Source of the DNA: an uncultured bacterium
GTDB lineage: Bacteria > Bacteroidota > Bacteroidia > Bacteroidales > Bacteroidaceae
DNA length: 37,616 nt
Assembly (NCBI GenBank): GCA_946188155.1
Contig: CAMHUC010000032.1
Span: forward strand, 1 to 37,616
Direction: 5' to 3'
The number at the start of each line of letters is the position of its first letter. The first letter of the stretch is position 1. Made by a program: the position numbers and the translations under genes. The notes under the pieces are model-generated. The model made no database searches. It saw only the letters and a program-made list of their open reading frames with translations, and was not told where the DNA came from. Shown here in pieces: positions 1 to 7,989 of this stretch.

Positions 1-102
1 ATTCGTGAAATTCTTGCGTCCCTTCGGTAGCAAGCGAGCGGAGCTCGAGCGCGTGCCATTCGTCTTAATTCGTTGTTCAGAAAAAGGTATAGTTCTGTTA
101 TA
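1..102. repeat. Fragment of a dispersed intergenic repeat rich in AATTCGTG-like words
   Basis: The stretch before the first stop codon opens with ATTCGTGAAATTC and ends with TTAATTCGTTG. The same words make up the large inverted repeat at 11201-11385 and the leaders at 11040-11160 and 13610-13740. A GC-rich, partly palindromic centre (GCAAGC, GAGCTC, GCGCG) lies between them, much as GCTTGCGCG lies in the loop of the 11201 copy. I read it as a partial member of that repeat family cut by the window edge. It also forms the region downstream of the carboxylesterase gene. Confidence 0.4.
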
Positions 103-1683
103 CTATTTTTGCTGTTCCGGTAGGATTGGTACTCCCATCTCCGATGCCTCGGCATCCTTGTCGTCGAGCTTGAAGAGCATGAACTTGGGATTCTCTGCCG
201 TGCAGGGTGCCCAGCCTAAGGCCGACTTGGCATCGGGCGAGCCGTTGGCTTCGCCTTCGTCCGTCGCGACTCGGCCATCCGAGCAAGCTCGGCGGCTCTC
301 GCTGCTCCGTCCGTTGGGGTCGCTATACTTGGCGAAGTTACTCCAGGCGGTGAGCATCTTCTCAGCCAGGTCCCAGTCGCCCTGCGTCCAGGGTCGCCAG
401 CAGTGCTTCAGACTCTTGAACACGAACCAGAGGTCGCTCGAGTGGAAGGCTCCCTTCAGCCGGTCGGTAATCTCGGGATGCTTGCCGTCGTCGGGCAGCG
501 GACGGGCGAACTCGTAGGCCCATGCCTTGCCGCCCTTCTCCTGTCGCACCTTGCAGAACTCGGCGATGCCGGGACCCATCGAGCCCATGTCGTTGAGCGT
601 GTAGCCGATCATATAGGGCACGTCGGCCAGCGTTCCCTCACGGGCAGCATCCTCAAACGACTTCCTACACACGTAGCCGTCGATGATGGGCCGATACCAA
701 TAGAAGGGCGCTCCCTTATTCACCATGCCGTAGATCTGCGGCAGTGCGAACATCACCTCCGTCGAGGCACCGCGCAGCTTCTCCAGGTCGGTCAGCCCGG
801 CCCAGTCGGTCACCTGCTTCATGGCCGTCTCCATCTCCTGCAGCGTAGGGTTCAGGTTCGAGTAGTGGCTGGCAGGCATGGCGGGCTTGGCCTCCTCGCC
901 CTCCTTGGCAGGCACGTTCAGACCGCCGCCGCTCATGATGACAGCCTTGTGAAACAGCCCTCGGGCCAGAGGTGACTCACAGAGCGTGCGCACACTGCCG
1001 GCACCGGCACTCTGTCCGAAGATGGTCACGTTGTCGGGGTCTCCGCCAAACTGTGCGATATTCGCCTTCACCCATTTCAACGACTGTATCTGGTCGAGCG
1101 TGCCGTAGTTGCCGCTGACGTGATGGGGACTCTCTGCCGACAGCAGGGGATGGGTCATGAAGCCGAACACCCCGAGACGGTAGTTGATGCTGACGAGCAC
1201 CACGTCCTTCGAAGCCCACTCCTGACCGTCGAACTCCGGCTCAGAACCCCAGCCCTCGCGGTAGCCGCCGCCGTGTATCCACAGGGCCACGGGCAGTTTC
1301 TTGTCGGCCTGGCCGGGGACTTTCGTCCATACGTTCAGGTAGAGGCAGTCCTCACTGTAGGGAGCCTCGTCGCCATAGCCCCACTCCGAGGCATAGAAGC
1401 CGGGATAGTGGACGGCCTGATAGCCGGGATGGCCGAACTTGTCGCACTGTCGGATGCCGTCCCATCCTACCACGGGCTGCGGCTCCTTCCAGCGCAGCTC
1501 GCCGATAGGCGGGGCGGCGTAAGGGATGCCACGGTAGACGAACACGCCAGGGTTCTCGGCCCTGACACCTTGAATCTGACCACCCTCAACGGTCAGCACG
1601 GGGGCCGTCGGCTCCTCCTGCTGTGAGGTGCAGGCCATCATTGCCAGCATGGGCAATAGGAATAATAGCTTTCTCTTCATCAT
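103..1683 (-). CDS. Type B carboxylesterase, lipoprotein (COesterase family)
   Basis: A 526-residue serine esterase of the alpha/beta-hydrolase carboxylesterase type B family. A lipoprotein signal ends at the lipobox LAMMAC (Cys18), so the enzyme is probably anchored to a membrane facing the periplasm or surface. Visible family marks are the oxyanion-hole HGGGY at 137-141, nucleophile Ser225 in FGQSAGAGS, a possible acid Asp365 in TLNDMGS, and His414 in GAFHSSDLW. It lies 9 bp downstream of the GH95 gene, so the two are probably co-transcribed. That context suggests removal of ester groups from plant polysaccharides, but the true substrate cannot be read from sequence. Odd point: residues about 459-489, just before the C-terminal WAPCTAENPKFMLF block, look like an extra repeat-derived insertion. 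ATG at 1683 is followed by a second ATG; either gives the same signal peptide. Confidence 0.88.
   Translation of the reverse strand: MMKRKLLFLLPMLAMMACTSQQEEPTAPVLTVEGGQIQGVRAENPGVFVYRGIPYAAPPIGELRWKEPQPVVGWDGIRQCDKFGHPGYQAVHYPGFYASEWGYGDEAPYSEDCLYLNVWTKVPGQADKKLPVALWIHGGGYREGWGSEPEFDGQEWASKDVVLVSINYRLGVFGFMTHPLLSAESPHHVSGNYGTLDQIQSLKWVKANIAQFGGDPDNVTIFGQSAGAGSVRTLCESPLARGLFHKAVIMSGGGLNVPAKEGEEAKPAMPASHYSNLNPTLQEMETAMKQVTDWAGLTDLEKLRGASTEVMFALPQIYGMVNKGAPFYWYRPIIDGYVCRKSFEDAAREGTLADVPYMIGYTLNDMGSMGPGIAEFCKVRQEKGGKAWAYEFARPLPDDGKHPEITDRLKGAFHSSDLWFVFKSLKHCWRPWTQGDWDLAEKMLTAWSNFAKYSDPNGRSSESRRACSDGRVATDEGEANGSPDAKSALGWAPCTAENPKFMLFKLDDKDAEASEMGVPILPEQQK
262..353. repeat. Palindrome-rich insertion inside the carboxylesterase coding sequence
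   Basis: This stretch encodes the extra residues about 459-489 of the esterase. It holds two overlapping small palindromes: CTCGG-ccat-CCGAG (270-283) and CCGAGC-aa-GCTCGG (279-292). Related family members usually run from DPNG almost directly into the WPAY/TAENPKFM block, so the segment looks like an in-frame expansion. It reads through without a stop or frameshift. Confidence 0.4.
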
Positions 1684-1692
1684 GAATAGTTG

Positions 1693-4251
1693 TTATGGTT
1701 GATAATGCAATATGACTTTCTCGCCGGGGCGCGTCTCCACGTCGTACTCATAGACCTGACGGACGGGGAGCAGCTCGAACTGCTTCAGCTCCGGCGAACG
1801 CAACGGCTCGCGGATAGCGGCTGGCGCGAGCAGCGGATTGGGACAGGGACCCTCGGCCGCACGCAGGCCTCTACCCTGCAGCTGCTGATAGCTGCGCACA
1901 CGGAGCGTGCCGCCAATCCTGGAGGTGACGGTAGCCTGCTGCAGTGCGCCGTCATCCCATTTCATGTCTACCTCGAAGCCGCCACGGGCCAGTAGGCCCT
2001 TCACCTCTCCGCTGCGCCAGTCGTCGGGCAGGGCGGGCAACAGATGTACCGCACCGTCGTGACTCTGCAGGAGCATCTCACAGATGCCCGCCGAAGCCCC
2101 GAAGTTGCCATCTATCTGGAAGGGTGGATGGGCATCGAAGAGGTTGGGATAGGTGCGCCCGTCGGGATAGTCGCGCATCTGCCGGTCGTCGGGCAGCAGG
2201 TGGAGCATGTTCTTGATGATCTGGAAGGCGTGGTTGCCGTCGAGCATACGTGCCCAGAAGTTGATCTTCCAGCCGAGACTCCAGCCGGTGGCCATGTCGC
2301 CGCGCTGTCGCAGGGTGTTGGCGGCAGCCGTGAAGAGGTCGGGATGGCTGTAAGGTGATATCTGGTTCGACGGGTAGAGACCGTAGAGGTGTGAGATATG
2401 TCGGTGCTCGTCCTTCGGGTCGTCGGCATCGATGAGCCACTCCTGCAGCTGACCGTGGCGGCCTATCTGCATGGGGGGGAGTTTTGAGAGGTGAGAGGTA
2501 AGAGGTGAGAGGTGAGAGGTAAGAGGTGAGAGGTGAGAGGTATCCTTTCCAAGTATGTGAGCTGCCTTGATGACCTGCGAGAGCACGTCGAAGGCTATCT
2601 GGTTGTCCATCGTGGAGCCGGCGGTGACGTTGGTGCCCTTGCCCTGTGGGCCGTGCTCGGGCGATACGGTGGGCACGGTGACGAGCCAGCCAGCGGCCTG
2701 CTTGACTTCTCCATCGGCAGGATAGGGCTGCATATAGTCCAGCAGGAAGTCGGCGGCGCCCTTCATCACGTCGAAGTTGTCGGCCAGGAACTGCTTGTCG
2801 CCGGTGAAGAGATAGTGCTGCCAGATGTGCGTCGTCAGCCAGGCACCACCCGTGGGGAACATGCCCCAGGGCGTGCCGTCCACAGGGCCGGCGATGCGCC
2901 ACAGGTCGGTATTATGATGGGCCACCCAGCCTCGGCAGCCGTACATCTCGCGGGCGGTCTTGGCACCTGTCTGGCTCAGGTCGCGGATCATCGCGAAGAG
3001 CGGTTGCTGGGTCTCAGCGAGGTTGCCCACCAGGGCGGGCCAGTAGTTCATCTCGGCATTGATGTTGATGGTGTATTTCGAGTCCCAGGGGGCGTTCAGC
3101 TTGTCGTTCCACACGCCCTGCAGGTTGGCGGGCTGCCCGCCGGGCTGCGAGCTGCTGATGAGCAGGTAGCGGCCGTACTGCATCATCAGGGCCACCAGGC
3201 CCAGGTCGCTGCCGTCGAAGGCGGCCAGGCGCCGGTCGGTGGGGAGGGAGGAGGGGGCGGGCTTTCCGGGATCTCCGGATTTTCCGGGCTTTCCGGATAT
3301 TCCGGATAATAGCAGGCTCACGCGGCTGTACTGCTGCTGATAGCGCTTCAGGTGGTCAGTTAGTAGCTGCTTGTAGCCCTTCTGCTTTGCGGCTGCCAGC
3401 GTCTGCTTGTTTTTCTGCTGGGCATCGCCGCTCACGTCGTGATAGTTCACGTAGTTGGTGGCAGCCACGATATATAGCGTGGCAGTCGTGGCATCGTCCA
3501 CGCTGATGCCCTCGCCATCTGCCTTCACATCGCCGTCGGCTTCTATCAGCACGCGGCAGTCGGCCTTCAGACCGGCCTTGATGCCTTCATGCTCAGCCCC
3601 GTCGACGGTGGCCGAGAGCATGTTCGCCTGACCGTTGCCGTCGTTCAACGTGACGGGCGTCACCATAGATGGCAGCTGCGAGGTGAAACTGATGCCGAAG
3701 TCGAGCTTGCCCCGCTTCGATGCCTTCAGCCGCACGACGACCACGTTGTCAGCCTGCGAGGCGAACACCGTCCGCTCGTACTTCACACCGCCGCAGCGAT
3801 AGGTTGTCGTGGCCAGGGCGTCGCCCAGGTTCAGCTCCCGGCGATAGTCAGTGACCTCCCTGTGCCCCAGCTTCAGCTTCACGCTGCCCAAGGGCAGGAA
3901 GCGCATGCCATGGGGGCCACGGATGAAGTACTTGTCGATCAGCGCATGGGCCTCCTTCTCACGACCGTCGAACACCAGTCGGCGCACCTCGGCCAGATGC
4001 TCACGGGCCTCGGGGCTGTCGTTGTTGTGGGGCGAGCCGCTCCAGAAGGTTTCTTCGTTCAGCTGTATCTCCTCGGTGTCGGTACCGCCGTAGACCATCG
4101 CCCCCAGGTGGGAGTTGCCGATGGGCAGTGCCTCCAGCCAATGCTGCGCAGGACGGTCGTACCACAGCCGGTAGTCCTGAGCCACGGCATGGCGGGGCAC
4201 GAACATCACCCATGCCGCCAGCCATATACAAATGGTTATTGTCCTTTTCAT
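1693..4251 (-). CDS. GH95 glycoside hydrolase (alpha-L-fucosidase or alpha-L-galactosidase)
   Basis: An 852-residue enzyme with a Sec signal peptide (cleavage near HAVAQ, residue 25). The N-terminal block [18 protein letters not shown] and [10 protein letters not shown] are typical of GH95. Counterparts of the known GH95 active-site residues are present: Asn396 and Asn398 in [10 protein letters not shown], Glu532 in VSPEHGP, and Asp714 in [10 protein letters not shown]95 enzymes are inverting and remove alpha-1,2-L-fucose; some xylan-associated members prefer alpha-L-galactose, a decoration of complex glucuronoarabinoxylan. Two low-complexity loops look inserted: residues about 318-331 (glycine/proline/lysine-rich) and 571-590 (a repeated TSHLSPL unit). 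Both come from tandem nucleotide repeats. A TAACTTTG box lies 23 bp upstream (4274-4281). The family call is firm; fucose versus galactose is not. Confidence 0.92.
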   Translation of the reverse strand: MKRTITICIWLAAWVMFVPRHAVAQDYRLWYDRPAQHWLEALPIGNSHLGAMVYGGTDTEEIQLNEETFWSGSPHNNDSPEAREHLAEVRRLVFDGREKEAHALIDKYFIRGPHGMRFLPLGSVKLKLGHREVTDYRRELNLGDALATTTYRCGGVKYERTVFASQADNVVVVRLKASKRGKLDFGISFTSQLPSMVTPVTLNDGNGQANMLSATVDGAEHEGIKAGLKADCRVLIEADGDVKADGEGISVDDATTATLYIVAATNYVNYHDVSGDAQQKNKQTLAAAKQKGYKQLLTDHLKRYQQQYSRVSLLLSGISGKPGKSGDPGKPAPSSLPTDRRLAAFDGSDLGLVALMMQYGRYLLISSSQPGGQPANLQGVWNDKLNAPWDSKYTININAEMNYWPALVGNLAETQQPLFAMIRDLSQTGAKTAREMYGCRGWVAHHNTDLWRIAGPVDGTPWGMFPTGGAWLTTHIWQHYLFTGDKQFLADNFDVMKGAADFLLDYMQPYPADGEVKQAAGWLVTVPTVSPEHGPQGKGTNVTAGSTMDNQIAFDVLSQVIKAAHILGKDTSHLSPLTSHLSPLTSHLSKLPPMQIGRHGQLQEWLIDADDPKDEHRHISHLYGLYPSNQISPYSHPDLFTAAANTLRQRGDMATGWSLGWKINFWARMLDGNHAFQIIKNMLHLLPDDRQMRDYPDGRTYPNLFDAHPPFQIDGNFGASAGICEMLLQSHDGAVHLLPALPDDWRSGEVKGLLARGGFEVDMKWDDGALQQATVTSRIGGTLRVRSYQQLQGRGLRAAEGPCPNPLLAPAAIREPLRSPELKQFELLPVRQVYEYDVETRPGEKVILHYQP
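2486..2541. repeat. In-frame tandem repeat, 21-bp period, inside the GH95 gene
   Basis: About 2.6 copies of a 21-bp unit made of GAGGTGAGAG and GAGGTAAGAG words. Because 21 is a multiple of three, it is translated as a repeated seven-residue unit (TSHLSPL) without breaking the frame. The same words are usual in Prevotella and Bacteroides intergenic spacers. Copy number could vary between strains. Confidence 0.8.
3260..3308. repeat. In-frame TTCCGG-word repeat inside the GH95 gene
   Basis: Five closely spaced TTCCGG or TCTCCGG words on the plus strand encode the loop [11 protein letters not shown] of the GH95 protein. This is a second, unrelated low-complexity expansion in the same gene, located in the linker between the N-terminal beta-sandwich and the catalytic (alpha/alpha)6 barrel. 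Confidence 0.65.
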
Positions 4252-4273
4252 TTCCTGTAATCTTTACGGTGGG

Positions 4274-4281
4274 CAAAGTTA
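4274..4281 (-). promoter_or_regulatory. Bacteroidota -7 promoter box for the GH95-carboxylesterase pair
   Basis: Read on the minus strand the sequence is TAACTTTG, an exact match to the TAnnTTTG consensus, 23 bp from the GH95 ATG. No clear TTTG is found 19-21 bp further upstream, so the promoter may need an activator. Confidence 0.55.
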
Positions 4282-4680
4282 CAGACTTTTCGGCACACGG
4301 CCTTAACCTAATGTATCAGAAACTTAAATAGGTGTAACATGGAGGCAGAGGAACGCGGCTCTACAAGACTACACACTCTTATAGAACAATATATCTAGTA
4401 ATATGCAAAAAATAAGTTGGTACGATTGTCACTCAAGTTTCCCACCTCTTTCTCAACACAGAGGGCGCAGAGGACACAGAGAAATGAATACTTTTACTAC
4501 AGAGACTACGAGAGGAGCCTGACGCTCTTCACAGAGTCCTGCCCCCGTTTTTTCGTGCGCCAGCTCTCTGTGTAGGCAGTATGGCCGCTCTGTAAACCTC
4601 TTATACTCATATACATATTACTCTGTGTCCTCTGCGTCCTCTGTGTTGAGAAAGCATGGGAAAGTTCAATTAATCATTAC
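4282..4680. other. Gene-free spacer with a long inverted repeat
   Basis: About 400 bp between the GH95 promoter and the ABC transporter stop. I see no coding potential and no recognisable RNA gene. Its main content is an inverted repeat at 4448-4481 and 4621-4654, described separately. I looked here for a short precursor-peptide gene for the neighbouring PqqD/ABC operon and found no convincing candidate. Confidence 0.6.
4448..4654. repeat. 34-bp inverted repeat (4448-4481 / 4621-4654)
   Basis: The arms are complementary at 33 of 34 positions and are built from ACACAGAG/GACGCAGAG words. They are separated by 139 bp. A weaker match (TTTCCCA) continues outside both arms. It sits just downstream of the ABC transporter stop, so on the minus-strand transcript it could fold into a long 3' hairpin. 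The same word family is translated in the xusD signal peptide near 20969-21003. Confidence 0.8.
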
Positions 4681-6318
4681 CTAAAGCCGGATGACCTGGT
4701 CGCAGAGTTCGCAGACCACGGTGCGGTGGGTGATGAAGATCATGGTCTTGCCGGGGTATGCCACGAAGAGACGGCGGTAAAGCTCGTGCTCCGTCTGCTC
4801 GTCGAGCGAGGCACTGATCTCGTCGAGCAGCAGCACGCTGCCCGGGCGCAGCAGTCCGCGTGCGATGGCGATGCGCTGCGCCTGGCCCTCGCTGAGCCCG
4901 CCGCCCCGTTCGCCGCACTCGGTGTCGATACCGTCGGGCAGGTCCTGCACGAAGTCGGCCATGGCGGTGTGGAGCACGCGCCGCAGCTCCTCGTCGGTGG
5001 CGTCGGGCTTTGCCAACAGCAGGTTGTAGCGTATGGTGCCGCTCATGAGCGTGTTGCCCTGCGGCACGAACACGAAATTGGTGCGTGTCAGTTCTGAGAC
5101 GTATGCCTTCTGGCGACCGTTGTATACGGTCAGCGTTCCCTCGCTGGGCTTCACCAGGGCCAGCATGAGTCGGAACAGGGTGGTCTTGCCCACGCCCGTG
5201 TGCCCCATCAGGGCCGTCTTGCTGCCTGGGTGGAAATTATAGCTGAAGTGCGATAGGATCTGGCGGTCGCCCATGGCGTAGCTGAAGCTCACGTCCTGCA
5301 CGCTCACGCCGAGGATGCCGGGCATCAGCTTGTTGTGGCTCTCGCCGGTCTCCGTCTCCACCATCTCCAGCTCCGACAGGCGGTCGATGCTGGCAAAGGC
5401 GTGGAACATCTGCGGCAGCATGTTCACCATCTGCAGGATGGGCTGCTGTATCTGGCTCACTAACTGTAGGAAAGAGGTCATCACGCCGAAGGTGATCATC
5501 CCTTCGCGCAGCTGCATGGCTCCCCAGATGAAGGCGATGATGTAGCCCAGGCTGAAGCTGGAGGAGATGAGCAGGCGGGAGATGACCGTGAACCGTGCCC
5601 TGCGGCGTATCTTGCCGCGCAGCTCCTGCTGCATGTCGTCGAGGCGTCCCGTCACCCAGTCGCCGCTTTCCAATGAGCGCAGCACGGCATTGTGCTCCAT
5701 CGTCTCCTGCACCAGCATCTGTATGACGCTCTCCTGTTGGCGGATGTCGAGCGTCATCTTGCGCATCTGGCGGGCGAAGAGCTTGCCCACGAAGAGGAAC
5801 AGGGGCGTGAGCATCAGCAGTGCCCATGCCAGACGGGCATCCATCGACTGCATGAGCAGGAAGGCCCCCACTAACTGTACCATGGTTACGGTCATGTCGG
5901 GAATCAGCGAGGTGGTGGCGTCGCTCACCTTGTCGATGTCCTTCTCCAGTCGGTTGGTGACGTCGCCGGAGTGCAGCTCTTTCTGGTCGAACATCTGCCG
6001 ACGGAACAGGTGACTGAAGATGCGCAGCCGGATGGCCGTGCTCTGCCGGGCACCGGCCTTGATGCCCAGATAGTAGTAGATTTGCCGGCAGACGATGCCT
6101 GCGATGATGACACCCACCAGGGCAGCAATCATTGTGATGACATCCTCGCGGCTGCCGGTCAGGATGGTGACGTCGATGAACCGCTTGCAGAGCCACACCA
6201 TCAGCAGGCCCAGTGCCACGCGCCCGAAGCCTGCCACGATGCGCATCAGCATATTTGTCCTGATGCCCTGCGTGTTACGCCATATCCATCCGAGGTAGTT
6301 CAAACCATCAACTCTCAA
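4681..6318 (-). CDS. ABC transporter, fused membrane and ATP-binding domains (type I exporter half)
   Basis: A half-transporter of about 545 residues expected to act as a homodimer in the inner membrane. The first 310 residues form the six-helix exporter domain. The nucleotide-binding domain has Walker A GHTGVGKT (372-379), a Q-loop (FVPQGN), signature LSEGQ (475-479), Walker B VLLLDE (495-500), a D-loop (SASLDE) and H-loop His531 (ITHR). There is no N-terminal C39 peptidase domain. The open reading frame reaches a GTG at 6372 inside the upstream gene. The conserved-looking start (YLGWIWRNTQG) fits better with TTG at 6318 or 6303, overlapping or abutting the PqqD-like stop at 6308-6310, which implies translational coupling; ATG at 6252 is also possible. 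As last gene of the operon, it probably exports whatever the PqqD, protease and kinase act on. Confidence 0.85.
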   Translation of the reverse strand: MRVDGLNYLGWIWRNTQGIRTNMLMRIVAGFGRVALGLLMVWLCKRFIDVTILTGSREDVITMIAALVGVIIAGIVCRQIYYYLGIKAGARQSTAIRLRIFSHLFRRQMFDQKELHSGDVTNRLEKDIDKVSDATTSLIPDMTVTMVQLVGAFLLMQSMDARLAWALLMLTPLFLFVGKLFARQMRKMTLDIRQQESVIQMLVQETMEHNAVLRSLESGDWVTGRLDDMQQELRGKIRRRARFTVISRLLISSSFSLGYIIAFIWGAMQLREGMITFGVMTSFLQLVSQIQQPILQMVNMLPQMFHAFASIDRLSELEMVETETGESHNKLMPGILGVSVQDVSFSYAMGDRQILSHFSYNFHPGSKTALMGHTGVGKTTLFRLMLALVKPSEGTLTVYNGRQKAYVSELTRTNFVFVPQGNTLMSGTIRYNLLLAKPDATDEELRRVLHTAMADFVQDLPDGIDTECGERGGGLSEGQAQRIAIARGLLRPGSVLLLDEISASLDEQTEHELYRRLFVAYPGKTMIFITHRTVVCELCDQVIRL

Positions 6319-6580
6319 CGAGTCCCATCTGCTGCCACTGTGCCAGCAGCTTCTCGATGTCGGCCTGGGCACGCTCGGGGGCCACGTCGTACTCCTGGCA
6401 GAGGGCCTCCGACAGCTGCTCGGCAGTGAAGTCGCCCAGCTCGGCAGCTTTCTCCCAGGCCCAGGCGGCCGTCTCGTTCAGACTGATGAGCTTGCCGAAG
6501 TCGACCGTCTCGACACCCTCACCGATAATTGCTTTCTCACCGCACACGTCGCGCAGTACAAATCCTTTCTTCTGTTTCAT
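6308..6580 (-). CDS. PqqD family peptide-binding (RRE-like) protein
   Basis: A 90-residue protein with the PqqD layout: a short N-terminal beta region (FVLRDVCGEKAII), then LISLNETAAWAWE, then helices (FTAEQLSEALCQEYDV, ADIEKLLAQWQQMGLVES). PqqD-type domains bind the leader of ribosomally made peptides and hand them to modifying enzymes; stand-alone copies occur in lasso-peptide and related clusters. It lies between the S26-like protease and the ABC transporter, with its stop overlapping the likely transporter start. The client peptide is not visible in this window. Confidence 0.85.
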   Translation of the reverse strand: MKQKKGFVLRDVCGEKAIIGEGVETVDFGKLISLNETAAWAWEKAAELGDFTAEQLSEALCQEYDVAPERAQADIEKLLAQWQQMGLVES

Positions 6581-6590
6581 ATCTCAATTC

Positions 6591-7049
6591 TCAATTCTCA
6601 AATTTCAAAACCGTCCTCCGATAGACGGCCAGTATCCAGCGGCGCACGGGCTTCAGGGTCCACCACAGTCTGCTGGCCCTGACGCGCCAGGGGGCATAGA
6701 GGTAGCGCCGATGCCCCTTGCGGCTGATGACGTATTCGGCGCGCGCCTTCACGTCGCTCTGCCGGCAGAACTCCTCGCCGCCCAGGTTGCCGTCGCCCAT
6801 CAGCTGCACGCGGTCGCCATCGATGCGTATGACGCGGTGAACCACGTAGCGGCTGTCGTTGATCCAGGCCAGCACCACGTCGCCCACGGCCACCGTCTGC
6901 GGCTTCACCAGCTCCACGCTCTCCACGCCGCCGATGATGAATGGCAGCATGCTATTGCCCTTCACGGGCAGCACCACGCGGGGAGTGGTCTCGAGCACGC
7001 TGATGACCCCGGCAATGACCTCGTTGTTGGGCAGTGTCTTAGTGTTCAT
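6591..7049 (-). CDS. S24/S26 family serine peptidase (signal-peptidase-like)
   Basis: A 152-residue protein of the S24/S26 (LexA/signal peptidase) fold. The nucleophile region KGNSMLPFI places Ser33 at the catalytic position, and YVVHRV places His71 where SipW/Sec11-type peptidases carry a histidine in place of lysine. The following IDGDRVQLMGDGN matches the conserved box of the family. There is no obvious N-terminal membrane anchor; the C-terminal part is basic and tryptophan-rich (RASRLWWTLKPVRRWIL). ATG at 7049 overlaps the kinase stop by 11 bp; a GTG at 7055 is the alternative. The context suggests it trims a peptide handled by the PqqD-like protein and ABC exporter. Confidence 0.82.
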   Translation of the reverse strand: MNTKTLPNNEVIAGVISVLETTPRVVLPVKGNSMLPFIIGGVESVELVKPQTVAVGDVVLAWINDSRYVVHRVIRIDGDRVQLMGDGNLGGEEFCRQSDVKARAEYVISRKGHRRYLYAPWRVRASRLWWTLKPVRRWILAVYRRTVLKFEN

Positions 7050-7899
7050 CGGCACACGTGTTACAGCTCAGACGGGCGGCAGCCGCGTCGGGCAGGCAGT
7101 CGAGGTGCCACACAGGCACCAGCTGCGCCAGCAGGTTCTCCGTCTCGTGCAGGCCTTCGGCCAGGTGCTTGTCCCACCGTTTGCCGGATATCGACGGCAT
7201 CACGGCAGCGTAGGCCTTGATGCCCTTCAGCCGCACAATCTCGTTGCGCGGGGCCTGGCTCAGCTTGACGATGGCCCCCACGGGGTAGCTCACGTTGCGG
7301 TAGCAGGGCGTCTTGCCGCTCCACGGTGAGCCGTAGCAGCGCACCTCATCGCCCTCGATGCGCACCACGGGGTTGTCGTCGTTCACCAGCTCGGTGCCCT
7401 CGATGTGCTTCAGCCACAGGCTGGAGTGCGTGCTCTTGCCCGTGCCGCTGTGGCCCAGGAACATATAGGCCCGTCCCCGGTAGCTGACCACCGACGAGTG
7501 GAACAGCGCCGTGCGGCTGTTGGCCGTGGCCAGGGCGTACATCACCATGATGGCATTGTTGACACCGAAGAGCCAGTTCTCCTTCACCAGGATGCGCCCC
7601 TGCCGATAGTCTGTGCTGGCCACCAGCGTAGAGCAATGCTTGTCGCCGAGCCAGAACTCGAAATAGGGCTCCCCGGAGTCCAGATGGCCGGCGACGATCT
7701 CCTGTCCCTCGTCCTCCTGTCGCAGCTCCTCGTGGCAGACGGCCATCGGCAACTGAGCGACCATCTCCAGGCGGAAGGCCGTCGCGTCGGTAGCCTCCGT
7801 CAGGAATGGCTCATACTGCCGCAGCTCCTCGGCGCGGCTGTCGTTCCCTGTGTTGAGCGAGAACACGTGTCCCGCCACCTTATAATAAAATGTATTCAT
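7039..7899 (-). CDS. HPr kinase-like (PEPCK-fold) serine kinase
   Basis: A 286-residue protein with the P-loop GHSGTGKST at 149-157, the acidic pair NDDNPVV (Asp174/175), the GSPWSGKTPCY loop (190-200) and a C-terminal CLPDAAAARLS block. These are marks of HprK-related kinases found next to PqqD-like genes, not of true HPr kinase/phosphorylase, which carries an N-terminal HPr-binding domain. In paeninodin-type lasso clusters such kinases phosphorylate the precursor peptide, so peptide phosphorylation is a reasonable guess. It is the first gene of a four-gene operon and overlaps the protease gene. A near-consensus promoter lies 21 bp upstream of its ATG. Confidence 0.82.
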   Translation of the reverse strand: MNTFYYKVAGHVFSLNTGNDSRAEELRQYEPFLTEATDATAFRLEMVAQLPMAVCHEELRQEDEGQEIVAGHLDSGEPYFEFWLGDKHCSTLVASTDYRQGRILVKENWLFGVNNAIMVMYALATANSRTALFHSSVVSYRGRAYMFLGHSGTGKSTHSSLWLKHIEGTELVNDDNPVVRIEGDEVRCYGSPWSGKTPCYRNVSYPVGAIVKLSQAPRNEIVRLKGIKAYAAVMPSISGKRWDKHLAEGLHETENLLAQLVPVWHLDCLPDAAAARLSCNTCADEH

Positions 7900-7920
7900 C
7901 TATAACTGTCTTTGGGGCTG

Positions 7921-7952
7921 CAAAGTTACGAAGAAAATCCCAAACCTCCAAA
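7921..7952 (-). promoter_or_regulatory. Near-consensus Bacteroidota promoter for the kinase-peptidase-PqqD-ABC operon
   Basis: On the minus strand TTTG (7952-7949) is followed 20 bp later by TAACTTTG (7928-7921), matching the TTTG-N19-21-TAnnTTTG promoter of this phylum at both boxes. The kinase ATG follows 21 bp downstream. This suggests steady, activator-independent expression of the operon. Confidence 0.75.
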
Positions 7953-7955
7953 ACA

Positions 7956-7983
7956 AAAGCCGAAAGATTGCTCTTTCGGCTTT
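7956..7983 (-). terminator. Rho-independent terminator after the 81-residue protein gene
   Basis: A perfect 11-bp stem (AAAGCCGAAAG / CTTTCGGCTTT) with a 6-base loop starts 7 bp after the TAA at 7990. On the minus strand it runs into CTTTTGTTTTGG. It ends only a few bases before the next operon's promoter, so the two units are separated very economically. Confidence 0.85.
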
Positions 7984-7989
7984 GTCGGT

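Noticed and set aside
2486..2541. Possible frameshift or assembly error in GH95 at the GAGGTGAGAG repeat
   Set aside because: The 21-bp period keeps the frame, and conserved GH95 blocks continue on both sides in the same frame, so the gene is intact as given.
4282..4680. RiPP precursor gene or structured RNA in the spacer after the ABC transporter
   Set aside because: Small open frames here overlap the inverted repeat or lack a leader/core pattern and a start context; no tRNA or riboswitch pattern was seen.
7039..7899. True HPr kinase/phosphorylase (HprK) of carbon catabolite control
   Set aside because: It lacks the N-terminal domain and the length of HprK, and its neighbours are PqqD, a peptidase and an ABC exporter, so a HprK-related peptide kinase fits better.
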